Shown here in pieces: positions 1 to 8,139 of a stretch of 64,000 nt of DNA (the stretch's first letter is position 1; each line of letters begins with the position of its first letter). This stretch comes from Actinoplanes missouriensis 431 (GTDB taxonomy: Bacteria > Actinomycetota > Actinomycetes > Mycobacteriales > Micromonosporaceae): positions 1,116,001 to 1,180,000 of the forward strand of contig NC_017093.1 of NCBI RefSeq assembly GCF_000284295.1, in the 5' to 3' direction. Under the pieces are notes generated by a model. It ran no database searches. It was not told the DNA's origin and saw only the letters and a program-made list of their open reading frames with translations. Both the position numbers and the translations under genes were made by a program.

Positions 1-702
1 ACGGCGGTGCTGGTCGGCAGCGTCTTCGCGACCATCTTCCAGCTCGGCGCGGCGCTGTCGATCCTCGGCGGGCTGGCCGGTGACCGGTTGCAGCGGCGTA
101 CCCCGCGCGGCCGGGCCCTGGTCGCCTCGGTCGGCGTGCTCGCCGCGGTGCCCTTCTACGTGGTGCTCTTCTTCGTCCCGATGGAGATCACCGTGACCGA
201 CGGCGCGGCCACCGGCACGCTGATCCGCGAGGTGCTGGCGAACGTGGTGACCGAGCCGACCGTCGCGGCCTGCCTCGCCATCGCCGTGTTCGCGCTGATG
301 CTGACGTCGGCGAACTCGCCGAACTGGTTCGCGATGATCGCCGACGTGAACCCGCCGCAGCACCGCGGCACCGTCTACAGCCTCGGCAACCTGATCAACG
401 GCGTCGGCCGGGCCGGTGGCAACGCGCTGGTCGGGGTGGCGTTCCGGGGACTGGCCGGGGCGTTCCCGCCGCCGCTGAACTACGCGGTGGGGCTGGCCGC
501 CTTCCAGTTCTTCTTCATCCCGACCGGGATCATGTACTGGCTGGCCAGCAGGACGGTGGCGGCGGACATGGCCGACACGCACAACGCCCTGCTGGCCGCG
601 GCGGCCGAGTCAGACGAGCGCCCAGACGGTGACGTCGAGCGGGACCCGGCCGTCGGCGTCCAGGGGTTCGCTGGACAGCAGGACCCGGGCGCCGGCCGGT
701 AG
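1..702 (+). CDS. MFS transporter, C-terminal part (5' end outside window)
   Basis: The frame is open from the first base, so the gene begins before the window. The visible 233 residues contain several hydrophobic helices, a loop with charged residues after the second helix (GDRLQRRTPRGR), and the motif MIADVNPPQHRGTVYS, which is typical of the loop before a helix in sugar or drug major facilitator permeases. The last 45 residues are hydrophilic and degenerate into non-membrane sequence. The stop lies about 90 nt inside the 3' end of the oppositely oriented alpha-glucosidase gene, so the two genes overlap tail to tail. Proximity to a glucosidase makes a sugar substrate possible but this is inference. 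Confidence 0.75.
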   Translation, partial: TAVLVGSVFATIFQLGAALSILGGLAGDRLQRRTPRGRALVASVGVLAAVPFYVVLFFVPMEITVTDGAATGTLIREVLANVVTEPTVAACLAIAVFALMLTSANSPNWFAMIADVNPPQHRGTVYSLGNLINGVGRAGGNALVGVAFRGLAGAFPPPLNYAVGLAAFQFFFIPTGIMYWLASRTVAADMADTHNALLAAAAESDERPDGDVERDPAVGVQGFAGQQDPGAGR

Positions 703-2235
703 AGCGACCGGCTCGGCGCCGAAGTTGGTGACCACGAGCAGCCCGCCGTTGCGGAACGCGAGCGCGCTCTCCCCGGTGTCCGCCCAGTCCAGCGAGCCGG
801 AACCGAGCGCGTGCTCACGCCGGGTGGCCAGTGCCGACCGGTACAGCTCGTACGTCGACCCGGGCACGTCGGCCTGCCGGTCCAGCGCGTACTCCGCCCA
901 GACCGACGGCTGCGGCAGCCAGCTCGCGTCCGAGGGGCCGAACCCGTAGGACGGGGCGTCCGCCTCCCACGGGATCGGGACCCGGCAGCCGTCCCGGCCC
1001 TTCTCGGCGTGACCCGACCGCTCCCAGGCCGGGTCCTCGCGGACCTCGTCGGGCAGCGTGGTGTGCTCCGGGAGACCGAGCTCCTCACCCTGGTACAGGT
1101 AGGCCGAGCCGGGCAGGCCCAGCATCAGCAGCGTGGCGGCGCGGGCCCGGCGCAGGCCGAGGGCGACGTCCGGCTGCGGGTCGTCGGCGCCGATGCCGGG
1201 CTTGCGCGGCTCACCGGCCGGGAAGCCGAGCCGGGAGGCGTGCCGCACCACGTCATGGTTCGACAGCACCCAGGTCGTGGTCGCGCCGACCGTGGCGTTG
1301 GCGGCGAGCGACGAGTCGATGATCGCGCGCAGCTCGGCCGGCTTCCAGGGCGCCTCCAGGTACGGGAAGTTGAACGCCTGGTGCATCTCGTCGGGACGCA
1401 CGTACCGCGCCAGGCGCTCCTCGGGCTGCACCCAGGCCTCGGCGACCAGGATCCGGCCGCCCGGGTACTCGTCGAGGACGGCACGCCACTGCCGGTAAAT
1501 CTCGTGCACGCCCTCCTGGTCCCACATGGGTGGCGGCGGGCCGACCGGCTCCAGGCCGCCGAGCACCGTCGCCGGGCTGGTCCAGTCGGTCAGCTCGGCG
1601 TCCTTGATCAGGCCGTGCGCCACGTCCACCCGGAAACCGTCGACGCCCCGGTCCAGCCAGAACCGCAGGATGTCGATGAACTCGGCGCGGACCTCCGGGT
1701 GGTCCCAGTTCAGGTCGGGCTGCGAGACGTCGAACAGGTGCAGGTACCACTGGCCGTCGTCCAGGCGCTGCCACGCGGAGCCACCGAACACGCTCTGCCA
1801 CGAGTTGGGCGGCTCGCTGCCGTCCGGGCCCTTGCCGTCGCGGAAGATGTAACGCTCCCGTTCCGGGCTGCCCGGCGCCGAGCGCAGCGCGGCCTGGAAC
1901 CAGACGTGGTCGCTGGAGGTGTGGTTCGGCACCAGGTCCACGATGATCTTGAGGCCGAGCTCGTGCGCGGTGGTGATCAGCTTGTCGGCGTCGCCGAGCG
2001 AGCCGAACCGCGGGTCCACGCCCCGGTAGTCGGCGACGTCGTACCCGGCGTCGTGCTGCGGGCTCGGGTAGAACGGCGAGAGCCAGACGGCGTCGACGCC
2101 GAGCCGGCGGAGCTGGGGCAGGCGCGCGGTGATACCGGGCAGGTCGCCCATGCCGTCGCCGTTCGCGTCGGCGAACGAGCGTGGGTAGATCTGGTAAATG
2201 ACGGCGTCACGCCACCAGGCTTCTGTGGAGGGCAT
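610..2235 (-). CDS. aglA: Alpha-glucosidase, GH13 family
   Basis: A 541-residue cytoplasmic glycoside hydrolase that would cleave alpha-1,4 or alpha-1,6 glucosidic bonds of oligosaccharides such as maltose or isomaltose. The N terminus has the typical WWRDAVIYQIYPRSFADANGDG opening in pieces, then conserved region I (VDLVPNHTSSDH, about 99-110), region II GFRVDVAHG with nucleophile Asp204, region III ILVAEAW with acid/base Glu266, and region IV LSNHDVVRH with Asp328. Length and motifs match actinobacterial AglA/MalL-type enzymes. No signal peptide. In M. tuberculosis the homologue (aglA, Rv2471) neighbours glbO; here the two are 50 kb apart. Substrate range cannot be read from the sequence. 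Confidence 0.9.
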   Translation of the reverse strand: MPSTEAWWRDAVIYQIYPRSFADANGDGMGDLPGITARLPQLRRLGVDAVWLSPFYPSPQHDAGYDVADYRGVDPRFGSLGDADKLITTAHELGLKIIVDLVPNHTSSDHVWFQAALRSAPGSPERERYIFRDGKGPDGSEPPNSWQSVFGGSAWQRLDDGQWYLHLFDVSQPDLNWDHPEVRAEFIDILRFWLDRGVDGFRVDVAHGLIKDAELTDWTSPATVLGGLEPVGPPPPMWDQEGVHEIYRQWRAVLDEYPGGRILVAEAWVQPEERLARYVRPDEMHQAFNFPYLEAPWKPAELRAIIDSSLAANATVGATTTWVLSNHDVVRHASRLGFPAGEPRKPGIGADDPQPDVALGLRRARAATLLMLGLPGSAYLYQGEELGLPEHTTLPDEVREDPAWERSGHAEKGRDGCRVPIPWEADAPSYGFGPSDASWLPQPSVWAEYALDRQADVPGSTYELYRSALATRREHALGSGSLDWADTGESALAFRNGGLLVVTNFGAEPVALPAGARVLLSSEPLDADGRVPLDVTVWALV

Positions 2236-2261
2236 GCGCCCAGGTTAGGCGGCGCCCCCGG

Positions 2262-2981
2262 TCAGGCGTCCAGAATGGCGGCGAATCGCTCCTCGGCCAG
2301 GTCGAGCTGATCGAGGATGTGCTCCTTCGCGCTCGTGGAGAGCGGAGTGTCCGGCCGGCCGACGAGTTCTCGCAGCGTAGGCACGAGAGGGCGGTACTTC
2401 GTCGCGGCCCGGAACGCCTTCTCCAGGGTGGTGTGGATGACGCCGACCCCGTTGTCGGTGAAGTCCGAGATCTTGATCACCCGGGCCCACGGATCCCGAT
2501 CCAGGTTCTCCGCGACGTGCTCCCGGTACTGCTCGTGGCGGTCCCGTGCCGGGTCGTACTCCGGGTTGGTGACCGAGCGGACCAGGTCGGCGACCCGGCA
2601 GTTGAACCGGTGGGCCAGCACGGCGAGCGCCGCCTCGGTGGCCTCCGGGTACGGGGTGTCCGCCGGCACGCCGCCCAGCTCGTCCGGGTGGTCCTCGACC
2701 GCGTCGTGCAGCAGCGCCGCGACAAGCACGTCGGTGTCCCGCACCCCGTAGTACTTGATGATCCGGATGGCGACCCGGAGCAGATGGTTCAGGTACGGCT
2801 CGCGGACCCGCCGGTCACCGGAATGCAGCGTGGCGGCCAGGTCCAGCGCCTCGGTCAGCGTCTCCCGGTCGGCATCGGGGAAGGACTCCAGTTCGAGAGC
2901 GAATCGGTCGCGTAACCCGGCCTCGCCGTACACCTCCGTGATCGCGTGCAGTGGCATCGAGAGCAGCATCCGTGGTGCCAT
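2262..2981 (-). CDS. HD-domain protein, (p)ppGpp hydrolase-like
   Basis: A 239-residue all-helical protein with the metal-binding HD signature of RelA/SpoT hydrolase domains: His53, EPYLNHLLRVA with His66, LLHDAVED with His92-Asp93-Glu96-Asp97, and KISDFTDN with Asp173 and Asn177, matching the family's KLADRLHN position. There is no synthetase, TGS or ACT domain, so it looks like a stand-alone small alarmone hydrolase (Mesh1/SAH-like) or a related nucleotide phosphohydrolase. It is monocistronic or cotranscribed with the downstream alpha-glucosidase 26 nt away. ATG starts at residue 1, 5 or 9 are all possible. Alarmone hydrolysis is inferred from motifs only. Confidence 0.75.
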   Translation of the reverse strand: MAPRMLLSMPLHAITEVYGEAGLRDRFALELESFPDADRETLTEALDLAATLHSGDRRVREPYLNHLLRVAIRIIKYYGVRDTDVLVAALLHDAVEDHPDELGGVPADTPYPEATEAALAVLAHRFNCRVADLVRSVTNPEYDPARDRHEQYREHVAENLDRDPWARVIKISDFTDNGVGVIHTTLEKAFRAATKYRPLVPTLRELVGRPDTPLSTSAKEHILDQLDLAEERFAAILDA

Positions 2982-3023
2982 GCCGATCAGATATACCCGA
3001 TCAAGGCCGTCCGCGGGTTTCGC

Positions 3024-3989
3024 TCAGCCCCCGGAGGGAGCGGGTGGCGTGGTCGCCGGCGCGACGGGCGCCGCCGGAGTGGGGCGTGGCGAGGGGCGCG
3101 GGCCCGGTGACGGCCGGGTGCCGGGAGCAGCGCGGCCAGACACCACGGCCCGGGCCGCAGGGGAGAGCCGCACGGCCCCCATCGGCGTTCCCTTGAGGGA
3201 CCAGGGCTGCGGGTTCTCCGCGTGGACGCCGCGTTTCGGTGTGCCGGCGCCGTCGGTGAACTCCTCCTCGGTCATCGCCTGCAGGGCGCTCAGCGCGACT
3301 CCCACGATCGTGGCGGCGGTGATCACGGTGATGGGGACGAGCATGGTGAGCGGCCGGATGCCGCCGGGCGCGGTGCCGACCGGGTCCAGCTCGATCGACA
3401 TGGCGGCCATCCCGGTGTAGTGCATGCCACAGACCGCCACGGCCATCACCGCGGCCGCGCCGGTGATCCGGCTCCAGCCGCGGACCGAGACGGCGAACCA
3501 GAGCGCCACCGTGCTGGCCGCCAGCGCGATCGCCGCCGACGCGATCACCAGCGCGGGGGAGTAGTGGATGGTGGCCGCGATCCGCATGCCCTCCATCCCG
3601 GTGTAGTGCATCGCGATCACACCGCTGCCGGTCAGGGCGCCGGCCGTGAGGATCCGGCTGGTGCTGCGCTTGCCGTGTCCGACCACGATCAGCCCGACCC
3701 CGACCGTCAGCACCGAGAAGACCAGGCTGAGCAGGGTGAGCGTGAGGTCGTACCGGACCGGGCTGTCCGGGACGTCGAAGCCCAGCATCGCGGAGAAGTG
3801 CATCAACCAGATGCCGCCGCCACCGATCGCGAAGGCCGCGATCACCAGCCAGCGGTTGCGCCGGCCGGGGCTGTGCGCGTCACGCGCCCGCCCGGTGCAG
3901 AGCAGGCCGAGGAACGAGCCGAGAAACGCCAGGAGATAGGCGGCTATCGGGTTGAACGCCCCATAGGTGAAGTGATGCACGTGAGCCAC
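3024..3989 (-). CDS. MHYT-domain integral membrane sensor protein
   Basis: A 321-residue membrane protein with about seven helices and three MHYT-type motifs: MHFSAM at 63-68, MHYTGM at 127-132 and MHYTGM at 189-194. The conserved Met and His residues at the outer face of helices are proposed in the family to bind copper and sense O2, CO or NO. After the membrane part comes a cytoplasmic tail of about 100 residues that is rich in Pro and Arg; no GGDEF, EAL or kinase output domain is fused, unlike many family members. The GTG start at 3989 has GAGG eight bases upstream. Signalling partner unknown. Confidence 0.85.
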   Translation of the reverse strand: MAHVHHFTYGAFNPIAAYLLAFLGSFLGLLCTGRARDAHSPGRRNRWLVIAAFAIGGGGIWLMHFSAMLGFDVPDSPVRYDLTLTLLSLVFSVLTVGVGLIVVGHGKRSTSRILTAGALTGSGVIAMHYTGMEGMRIAATIHYSPALVIASAAIALAASTVALWFAVSVRGWSRITGAAAVMAVAVCGMHYTGMAAMSIELDPVGTAPGGIRPLTMLVPITVITAATIVGVALSALQAMTEEEFTDGAGTPKRGVHAENPQPWSLKGTPMGAVRLSPAARAVVSGRAAPGTRPSPGPRPSPRPTPAAPVAPATTPPAPSGG

Positions 3990-4085
3990 TGGTTACCTCG
4001 CGGAAGTCGGCGATCGTCCGCGGGGGATTCAGTCAGAAATCAGCGACCGTTCATCGCACCTCATGTGCGTCGGCAAACCAAAGAG

Positions 4086-4140
4086 AACCGGGATCACCGT
4101 CGTCCCGTCCAGGCTGGACGGGTCAACGGCGACCCCGGTT
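4086..4140 (-). terminator. Long imperfect hairpin after the small operon
   Basis: Downstream of the GPGG membrane protein gene (minus strand) lies a hairpin with an apical stem CCCGTCC/GGACGGG (4104-4110 with 4116-4122) and an outer stem AACCGGG/CCCGGTT separated by mismatched CCGT/ACGG pairing. There is no clear U tract. It sits where a terminator for the 5935-to-4172 operon is expected. The rest of 3990-4171 shows no ORF and must hold the promoter of the MHYT gene. Confidence 0.45.
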
Positions 4141-4171
4141 CACGGGCCGGGCCGTGGATCAACCCACGGCG

Positions 4172-4324
4172 TCATACATTGAAGATGCTGACACCGCCGG
4201 GACCGACGAGCAGACCGACGATGATCAGCACAACACCCCAGAGGATCTGCCGCCGGAACAGCGCGAGGATGCCGGCGACCACGAGAATAACGGCGAGAAT
4301 CCACAGAAGAAGAGCCATGACCAT
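4172..4324 (-). CDS. GPGG-motif small membrane protein
   Basis: About 50 residues starting at ATG 4324 or 4318: one or two hydrophobic helices (MALLLWILAVILVVAGILAL and ILWGVVLIIVGLLVGPGG) and a C-terminal GPGG motif typical of a small actinobacterial membrane protein family of unknown function. A longer reading from TTG 4363 would add 13 residues but lacks support. It follows the metallophosphoesterase stop by about 40 nt on the same strand and is probably the last gene of the operon. Confidence 0.7.
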   Translation of the reverse strand: MVMALLLWILAVILVVAGILALFRRQILWGVVLIIVGLLVGPGGVSIFNV

Positions 4325-4363
4325 CCGATACCCGATCCGCGGAAATCGAAAACCTGTGATCAA

Positions 4364-5107
4364 TCAGGCATGCGCGAGTTCGGTGTCCACCGACTCGGAC
4401 AGCAGCTGGTACACGTTGTACGCCTGCTTGATCACCGGGTGTGCCACGTTGCGGACGGGCACGCCGCCGGGCGTGCGGCCGCGTTCCGAGCCGTGGTGCG
4501 CGTGCCCGTGCAGGGCCAGCGCGGTCGGCGCCGAGTCGATCGCCTGCCCGAGCTGGTAACAGCCGAGGAAGGGGTAGATCTCCAGCGGCTCGCCGACCAG
4601 CGTCTCCGGCACCGGCGCGTAATGGGTGAGCGCGACGAGCGCGTCACAGTGGACCGAGCGCAGCGCCTCGCCGAGCCGATTCGCCAGGTCCTCGGTGGTG
4701 CCGACGAAATCCTTCATCTCCCGCTCGCCGAAGTTGCTCGCGCACGCCCCGGCGAAGCCGCCGCCGAAACCCTTGGTGCCGGCGATGCCGAGCCGGTGCC
4801 CGCGGATCTCCAGTACGGTCGCCGAGCACTCCAGCACGGTGATGCCGGCGTCGGTGAGCGTCGCGGTGACGTCGTCCTGCAGGTCGCTCTGGTGGTCGTG
4901 GTTGCCGAGCACCACCACGACCGGCACGGCGAGGCCGCCGAACTCCTTGGCGAAGCAGCGGGCCTCCTCCACGGTGCCGTGCCGGGTGAGGTCACCGGCG
5001 ATGAGCAGCGCGTCGGCCCGCTCGGGAAGCTCCTCGAGAGCGGGCCGGTACCGGCCGACCACGTCCTTGTCCACGTGGACGTCGCCCACGGCAGCGATCC
5101 GGATCAT
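4364..5107 (-). CDS. Calcineurin-like metallophosphoesterase
   Basis: A 247-residue cytosolic phosphoesterase. All five metallophosphoesterase blocks are visible: GDVHVD (Asp9, His11), LLIAGDLTRHG (Asp39), VLGNHDH (Asn69, His70), THYAP (His162) and HGHAHHG (His200, His202), giving a complete dimetal site. The substrate is unknown; related enzymes cleave phosphodiesters, nucleotides or phosphoproteins. Its ATG overlaps the stop of the upstream 82-residue gene by 4 nt (ATGA), indicating translational coupling in an operon with a nucleotidyltransferase and a BON-like protein. Confidence 0.88.
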   Translation of the reverse strand: MIRIAAVGDVHVDKDVVGRYRPALEELPERADALLIAGDLTRHGTVEEARCFAKEFGGLAVPVVVVLGNHDHQSDLQDDVTATLTDAGITVLECSATVLEIRGHRLGIAGTKGFGGGFAGACASNFGEREMKDFVGTTEDLANRLGEALRSVHCDALVALTHYAPVPETLVGEPLEIYPFLGCYQLGQAIDSAPTALALHGHAHHGSERGRTPGGVPVRNVAHPVIKQAYNVYQLLSESVDTELAHA

Positions 5108-5352
5108 GAAATCTCCTCCACCTCGCTGGGCGCCTGGGCCCGGGTGATGCCGATGTCACAGGTGATGTCGATGTCCGGGAAGTGGTCGTTGATCTGCCGG
5201 CAGATCTCGTCGCGGCGCTGTGCGCTCTCCACCTCCCCACCGAGGACGATCTCGTGCTCCCGGCGCTGGACCGTGATGCCCTGCTCGGCGATCCGGTCAT
5301 GCTCGGTGAGCAGTCGCTGGATCTCGGCTTCCAGGTCGATCTGATGGGTCAT
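5104..5352 (-). CDS. BON-like small protein of unknown function
   Basis: An 82-residue hydrophilic protein. The central part (VQRREHEIVLGGEVESAQRRDEICRQIN) has the alpha-beta-beta pattern of a BON domain: a helix, then a strand with V-L-x-G-x-V and a helix in which a small hydrophobic pattern recurs. Family BON domains often bind phospholipid or act as accessory parts; no signal peptide is present here, so it should be cytosolic. It starts 2 nt after the nucleotidyltransferase stop and overlaps the phosphoesterase start by 4 nt. Assignment to BON is tentative. Confidence 0.7.
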   Translation of the reverse strand: MTHQIDLEAEIQRLLTEHDRIAEQGITVQRREHEIVLGGEVESAQRRDEICRQINDHFPDIDITCDIGITRAQAPSEVEEIS

Positions 5353-5353
5353 C

Positions 5354-5935
5354 TCATCCCCCTACCCCAAGCTCGTGTGCCGGGAACGAGACGACGTCGA
5401 GCCGGTCGAGGAGCACGAAGAACGCGTCCGCGTACGGCGATTTGGCGGTCTCCCGGCGTACCCGGTCCCAATCGATCTGCTCGCGCAGCGAGCGGGCCAC
5501 CGGAAGCCCGGTGGCGAAATCGCAGTAGTGCTGGCTGTAGCTGAGCAGCTTGTGGATCATCAGCTGGGTGGCGGAGAGCACCGGCATGTAGATCGCCTCG
5601 ACCGAGATCTGATCGGTGTCCTGCAGCGTCTCGTCGGTCACCGGCGACTCCACCGGGCGATAGATCAGGTCGGCCATCCGGCCCTCGTCATACACCTTGA
5701 CCAGCCAGTCCTCGGGCGGCTGTTCGGTCTCGAATCCCACACTCGAGAGCTCTTGCAGCGCCCTGTCCTTGTCCTGCTCGCGGATCAGAAAGTCCACGTC
5801 GTGATCGCTGGAGTAACCCCCGCGCGCGTAGACCGCGAAGCTCCCGCCGAGCGCGAACGGGATGTCCGCGCCTTTGAGCGTGGACGCGACGCGCTTCAAG
5901 GTGACGGCCAATCCTTCGTCCACACGGTGTGGCAT
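5354..5935 (-). CDS. Nucleotidyltransferase-fold protein
   Basis: A 193-residue protein with the minimal nucleotidyltransferase signature: a helix, FALGGSFAVYARG (Gly30-Gly31-Ser32), then SSDHDVDFLI carrying Asp46 and Asp48, and a third acidic strand near residues 85-90 (ADLIYRPVES). This resembles the AbiEii/NTP_transf_5-like uncharacterised group. The product is not fused to a HEPN or toxin partner. Strong ribosome site AGGAGG lies seven bases before ATG 5935. It leads a four-gene operon with a BON-like protein and a metallophosphoesterase; a transfer and removal pair acting on the same target is possible but unproved. Confidence 0.78.
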   Translation of the reverse strand: MPHRVDEGLAVTLKRVASTLKGADIPFALGGSFAVYARGGYSSDHDVDFLIREQDKDRALQELSSVGFETEQPPEDWLVKVYDEGRMADLIYRPVESPVTDETLQDTDQISVEAIYMPVLSATQLMIHKLLSYSQHYCDFATGLPVARSLREQIDWDRVRRETAKSPYADAFFVLLDRLDVVSFPAHELGVGG

Positions 5936-6076
5936 GGCGACCTCCTGGTCCCGTGTCCGGTCCGTGAACGACTACCCGGAGTCGCCCCGCCTTGAACCCC
6001 CGAGGCCATTCTGGCCCGGCCGGGGTGTTCCGCGATGCGAAACGGAACGTGCAGGCCGGCGCTACCGTAAGTTGGT

Positions 6077-6820
6077 ATGGCCCTCCGCGCGAAGCACACC
6101 GGCGTCCGGACCGTCGCCCTCATCGGCATCGACGGCTCCGGCAAGACGACTCAGGCGCACCGGCTGGCCGACGAACTGACCGAGGCCGGGATCCCCGCCG
6201 GTTACCGCCGTAACGCCGGCGGCCGGCACTGGGTGGGCCGGGTCGCGGCTCTGTTCGGCTGCGACGACGCGGAGGCCCTGGTCGGCCGCCGGGGGATGCT
6301 GGCGATCGAGTCGGTGCTGCGCTGGCTGGCGATCCTGCGCACGATGCTGCGCCGCACGGTCTCCCACGAGATCTCGGTGATGGACCGGTACGCGTTCTGC
6401 CAGTACGCGAGCCTGCGGGCCCGGGGCGCGCGACCGGCCGCCGAGCGCCGGGCCCGGCTGGCCTATCGGCTCTTCCCCGCGCCCGACGTCACGTTCCTGC
6501 TAGCGGTCGACCCGGCGGTCGCCCAGCAGCGGATCGACCGCCGCGGTTACGACCACGAGTCGATGGATTACCTGAACGCGGCGGATCGGGCCTACCGCTC
6601 ACTGCCCGAGTTCCCGACGTTCGTGGTGATCGACGCGAACGGCACCCCGGACCAGGTCGCCGCCGAGATCCAGGCCGACCTCGCCGCGCGCCGGGCGGCG
6701 CTTGCCGCGCCGGTCCCGGCGCCCCGGCGGCGGCCGGTCGTGCGCGCCCTGATGCTGGCGGCGGGGCCGCTGCTGGCCGCGTTCGCGGTGCTGGGCTTCC
6801 AGTTGGCCGAGTCCCTGTGA
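6077..6820 (+). CDS. Thymidylate-kinase-like P-loop protein with C-terminal membrane helix
   Basis: A 247-residue protein with Walker A GIDGSGKTT at 17-25 followed by the dTMP kinase-like pattern MDRYAFCQYA near residue 100 and a lid-like RRGYDHESMDY region. The DRX and lid motifs suggest nucleoside monophosphate kinase chemistry. Unusual for the family, the last 25 residues form a hydrophobic helix (LMLAAGPLLAAFAVLGFQL), suggesting membrane attachment. No Shine-Dalgarno is evident; TACCGT 9 bases before the ATG could be a -10 element, so a leaderless transcript is possible. The true substrate cannot be read from sequence. Confidence 0.75.
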   Translation: MALRAKHTGVRTVALIGIDGSGKTTQAHRLADELTEAGIPAGYRRNAGGRHWVGRVAALFGCDDAEALVGRRGMLAIESVLRWLAILRTMLRRTVSHEISVMDRYAFCQYASLRARGARPAAERRARLAYRLFPAPDVTFLLAVDPAVAQQRIDRRGYDHESMDYLNAADRAYRSLPEFPTFVVIDANGTPDQVAAEIQADLAARRAALAAPVPAPRRRPVVRALMLAAGPLLAAFAVLGFQLAESL

Positions 6821-6906
6821 ACGCGAGTCCCTGTGAACCCGAGTACCTGTGAGCGGGGTCCCGAGCGGGGTCCCGGTAGAAGCGGCGATCCGGTAGGAGC
6901 GGCGAT
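6811..6906 (+). repeat. Short tandem duplications spanning the stop codon
   Basis: Three near-identical copies of a 15-16 bp unit (CGAGTCCCTGTGAAC and variants) run through the stop of the kinase-like gene, followed by two copies of a 12-bp unit CGGGGTCCCGAG-like and two copies of GGAGCGGCGATCCGGT-like sequence. Each early copy carries an in-frame TGA. They appear to be slippage duplications and are not structured. Confidence 0.8.
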
Positions 6907-6910
6907 CCGG

Positions 6911-7600
6911 TCAGGCCTGGCCGTAGACCGGGATCCGGGCGCCGCTGGTCGGGGCGGAGGCGTCCGACGCCAGGAAGAGGGTGACCGCGGCGATCTCCGC
7001 GGGCGCCACCCAGCGGCTCACGTCGGCGGTGGGCTGAGCGGCCCGGTTCGCCGGGGTGTCGATCACGCTGGGGAGCACCGTGTTGGAGCGCACGCGCTGC
7101 TTGCGGTACTCCACCGCGACCGTCTCGGCCAGGGCCAGGACGGCAGCCTTGGAGGCGACGTAACCGGCGGCGCCCGGGAACGGCGAGACCGCCGCCCGCG
7201 ACGACACGAAGATCACCGAACCACCTCCGGCGGCCACCAGGTACGGCAGGGCGGCCGACGTGGTGAGGTAGGCGGGCCGCAGGTTGGCGGCGAACATCGC
7301 CTCGAAGTCCTCGACCGGGGTGTCGGCGATCAGGCCGCTTCCCCCGTACCCACCGGCGAGATTGACCACCGCCTTGAGCGGGGCGCGCTGATCGCCCGCC
7401 GCCCGGGCGGCCGCGGCGGTGACCTGTTCCGCGTTCGTCAGGTCCGCGTCCACGGCGATCACGCCGGCCGGGAGCCGTCCCGCCGTCCCCGGCCGGACCG
7501 GCGCCACCACCTGCCACCCCGCCTGAAGAAACGCGGAGACGGTCGCGGCGCCGAGTGCGCCCGTCCCGCCCGTGATCAGAGCCGTACGCGTGTCCGTCAT
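6911..7600 (-). CDS. Short-chain dehydrogenase/reductase
   Basis: A 229-residue classical SDR. Cofactor motif TGGTGALG at 10-17, NLAGG at 80-84, and the catalytic Ser134, Tyr147 and Lys151 (YVASK) are all present. An acidic residue after the second strand is not obvious (PVRPG), which leans toward NADP(H). Substrate unknown; no partner gene nearby. Starts at ATG 7600 and is divergent from the sigma-factor gene across a 539-bp gap. Confidence 0.85.
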   Translation of the reverse strand: MTDTRTALITGGTGALGAATVSAFLQAGWQVVAPVRPGTAGRLPAGVIAVDADLTNAEQVTAAAARAAGDQRAPLKAVVNLAGGYGGSGLIADTPVEDFEAMFAANLRPAYLTTSAALPYLVAAGGGSVIFVSSRAAVSPFPGAAGYVASKAAVLALAETVAVEYRKQRVRSNTVLPSVIDTPANRAAQPTADVSRWVAPAEIAAVTLFLASDASAPTSGARIPVYGQA

Positions 7601-8139
7601 ACGGCGAAGCTTGTCACACGACCGTGGCTGTGCTTTTGCTCACGGAACCGGCCATCCTGGCTGTCACCTGGGAATGTTCCGGGCTCGTGCGGCGTCACCC
7701 GTGCGGGCGAGTGAACTGTGACGCGGCGTGGCGCATTGTGACCGATGGTCCCGCACGGTCGGCGATACGGACTTCGCGGTGGCGTTTGTTTCAGGCCCGG
7801 CGTCGGCCGGCCGATGCTGCACATGAACCCGGCGAGTGCGATTCCCGTACTCAGGGGTGACGAGCATCGCGCAGCCCAAGGTGATGCCCGTCGCTGTGAT
7901 CGATGAGAGGCCGATGGTGTTATGAGACGCGCGACGGGTATCCGGCTGTCTACGAGACGAGCCGCCAGAGAACGTACTCAGCTACCCCGCACTGGGCTCT
8001 CAGGTATCACCCAGGCATTCGTGACACTTTCGATCTGCCGGTCGGAATCAGCGCTGGCAGCAATTTGTTGTTCTGAAGGAATCAAGGCAGCAGGCATCAA
8101 CCGCAATGCACGAGCTGCGGACGTTACGGGAGAGGGCTG
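7601..8139. other. Long divergent intergenic region before the sigma factor
   Basis: 539 bp with no convincing gene: short frames lack ribosome sites and show no domain-like sequence. It must contain the promoters of the SDR gene and the sigma factor. I could not assign a specific -35/-10 pair or regulator site with confidence. Confidence 0.5.
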
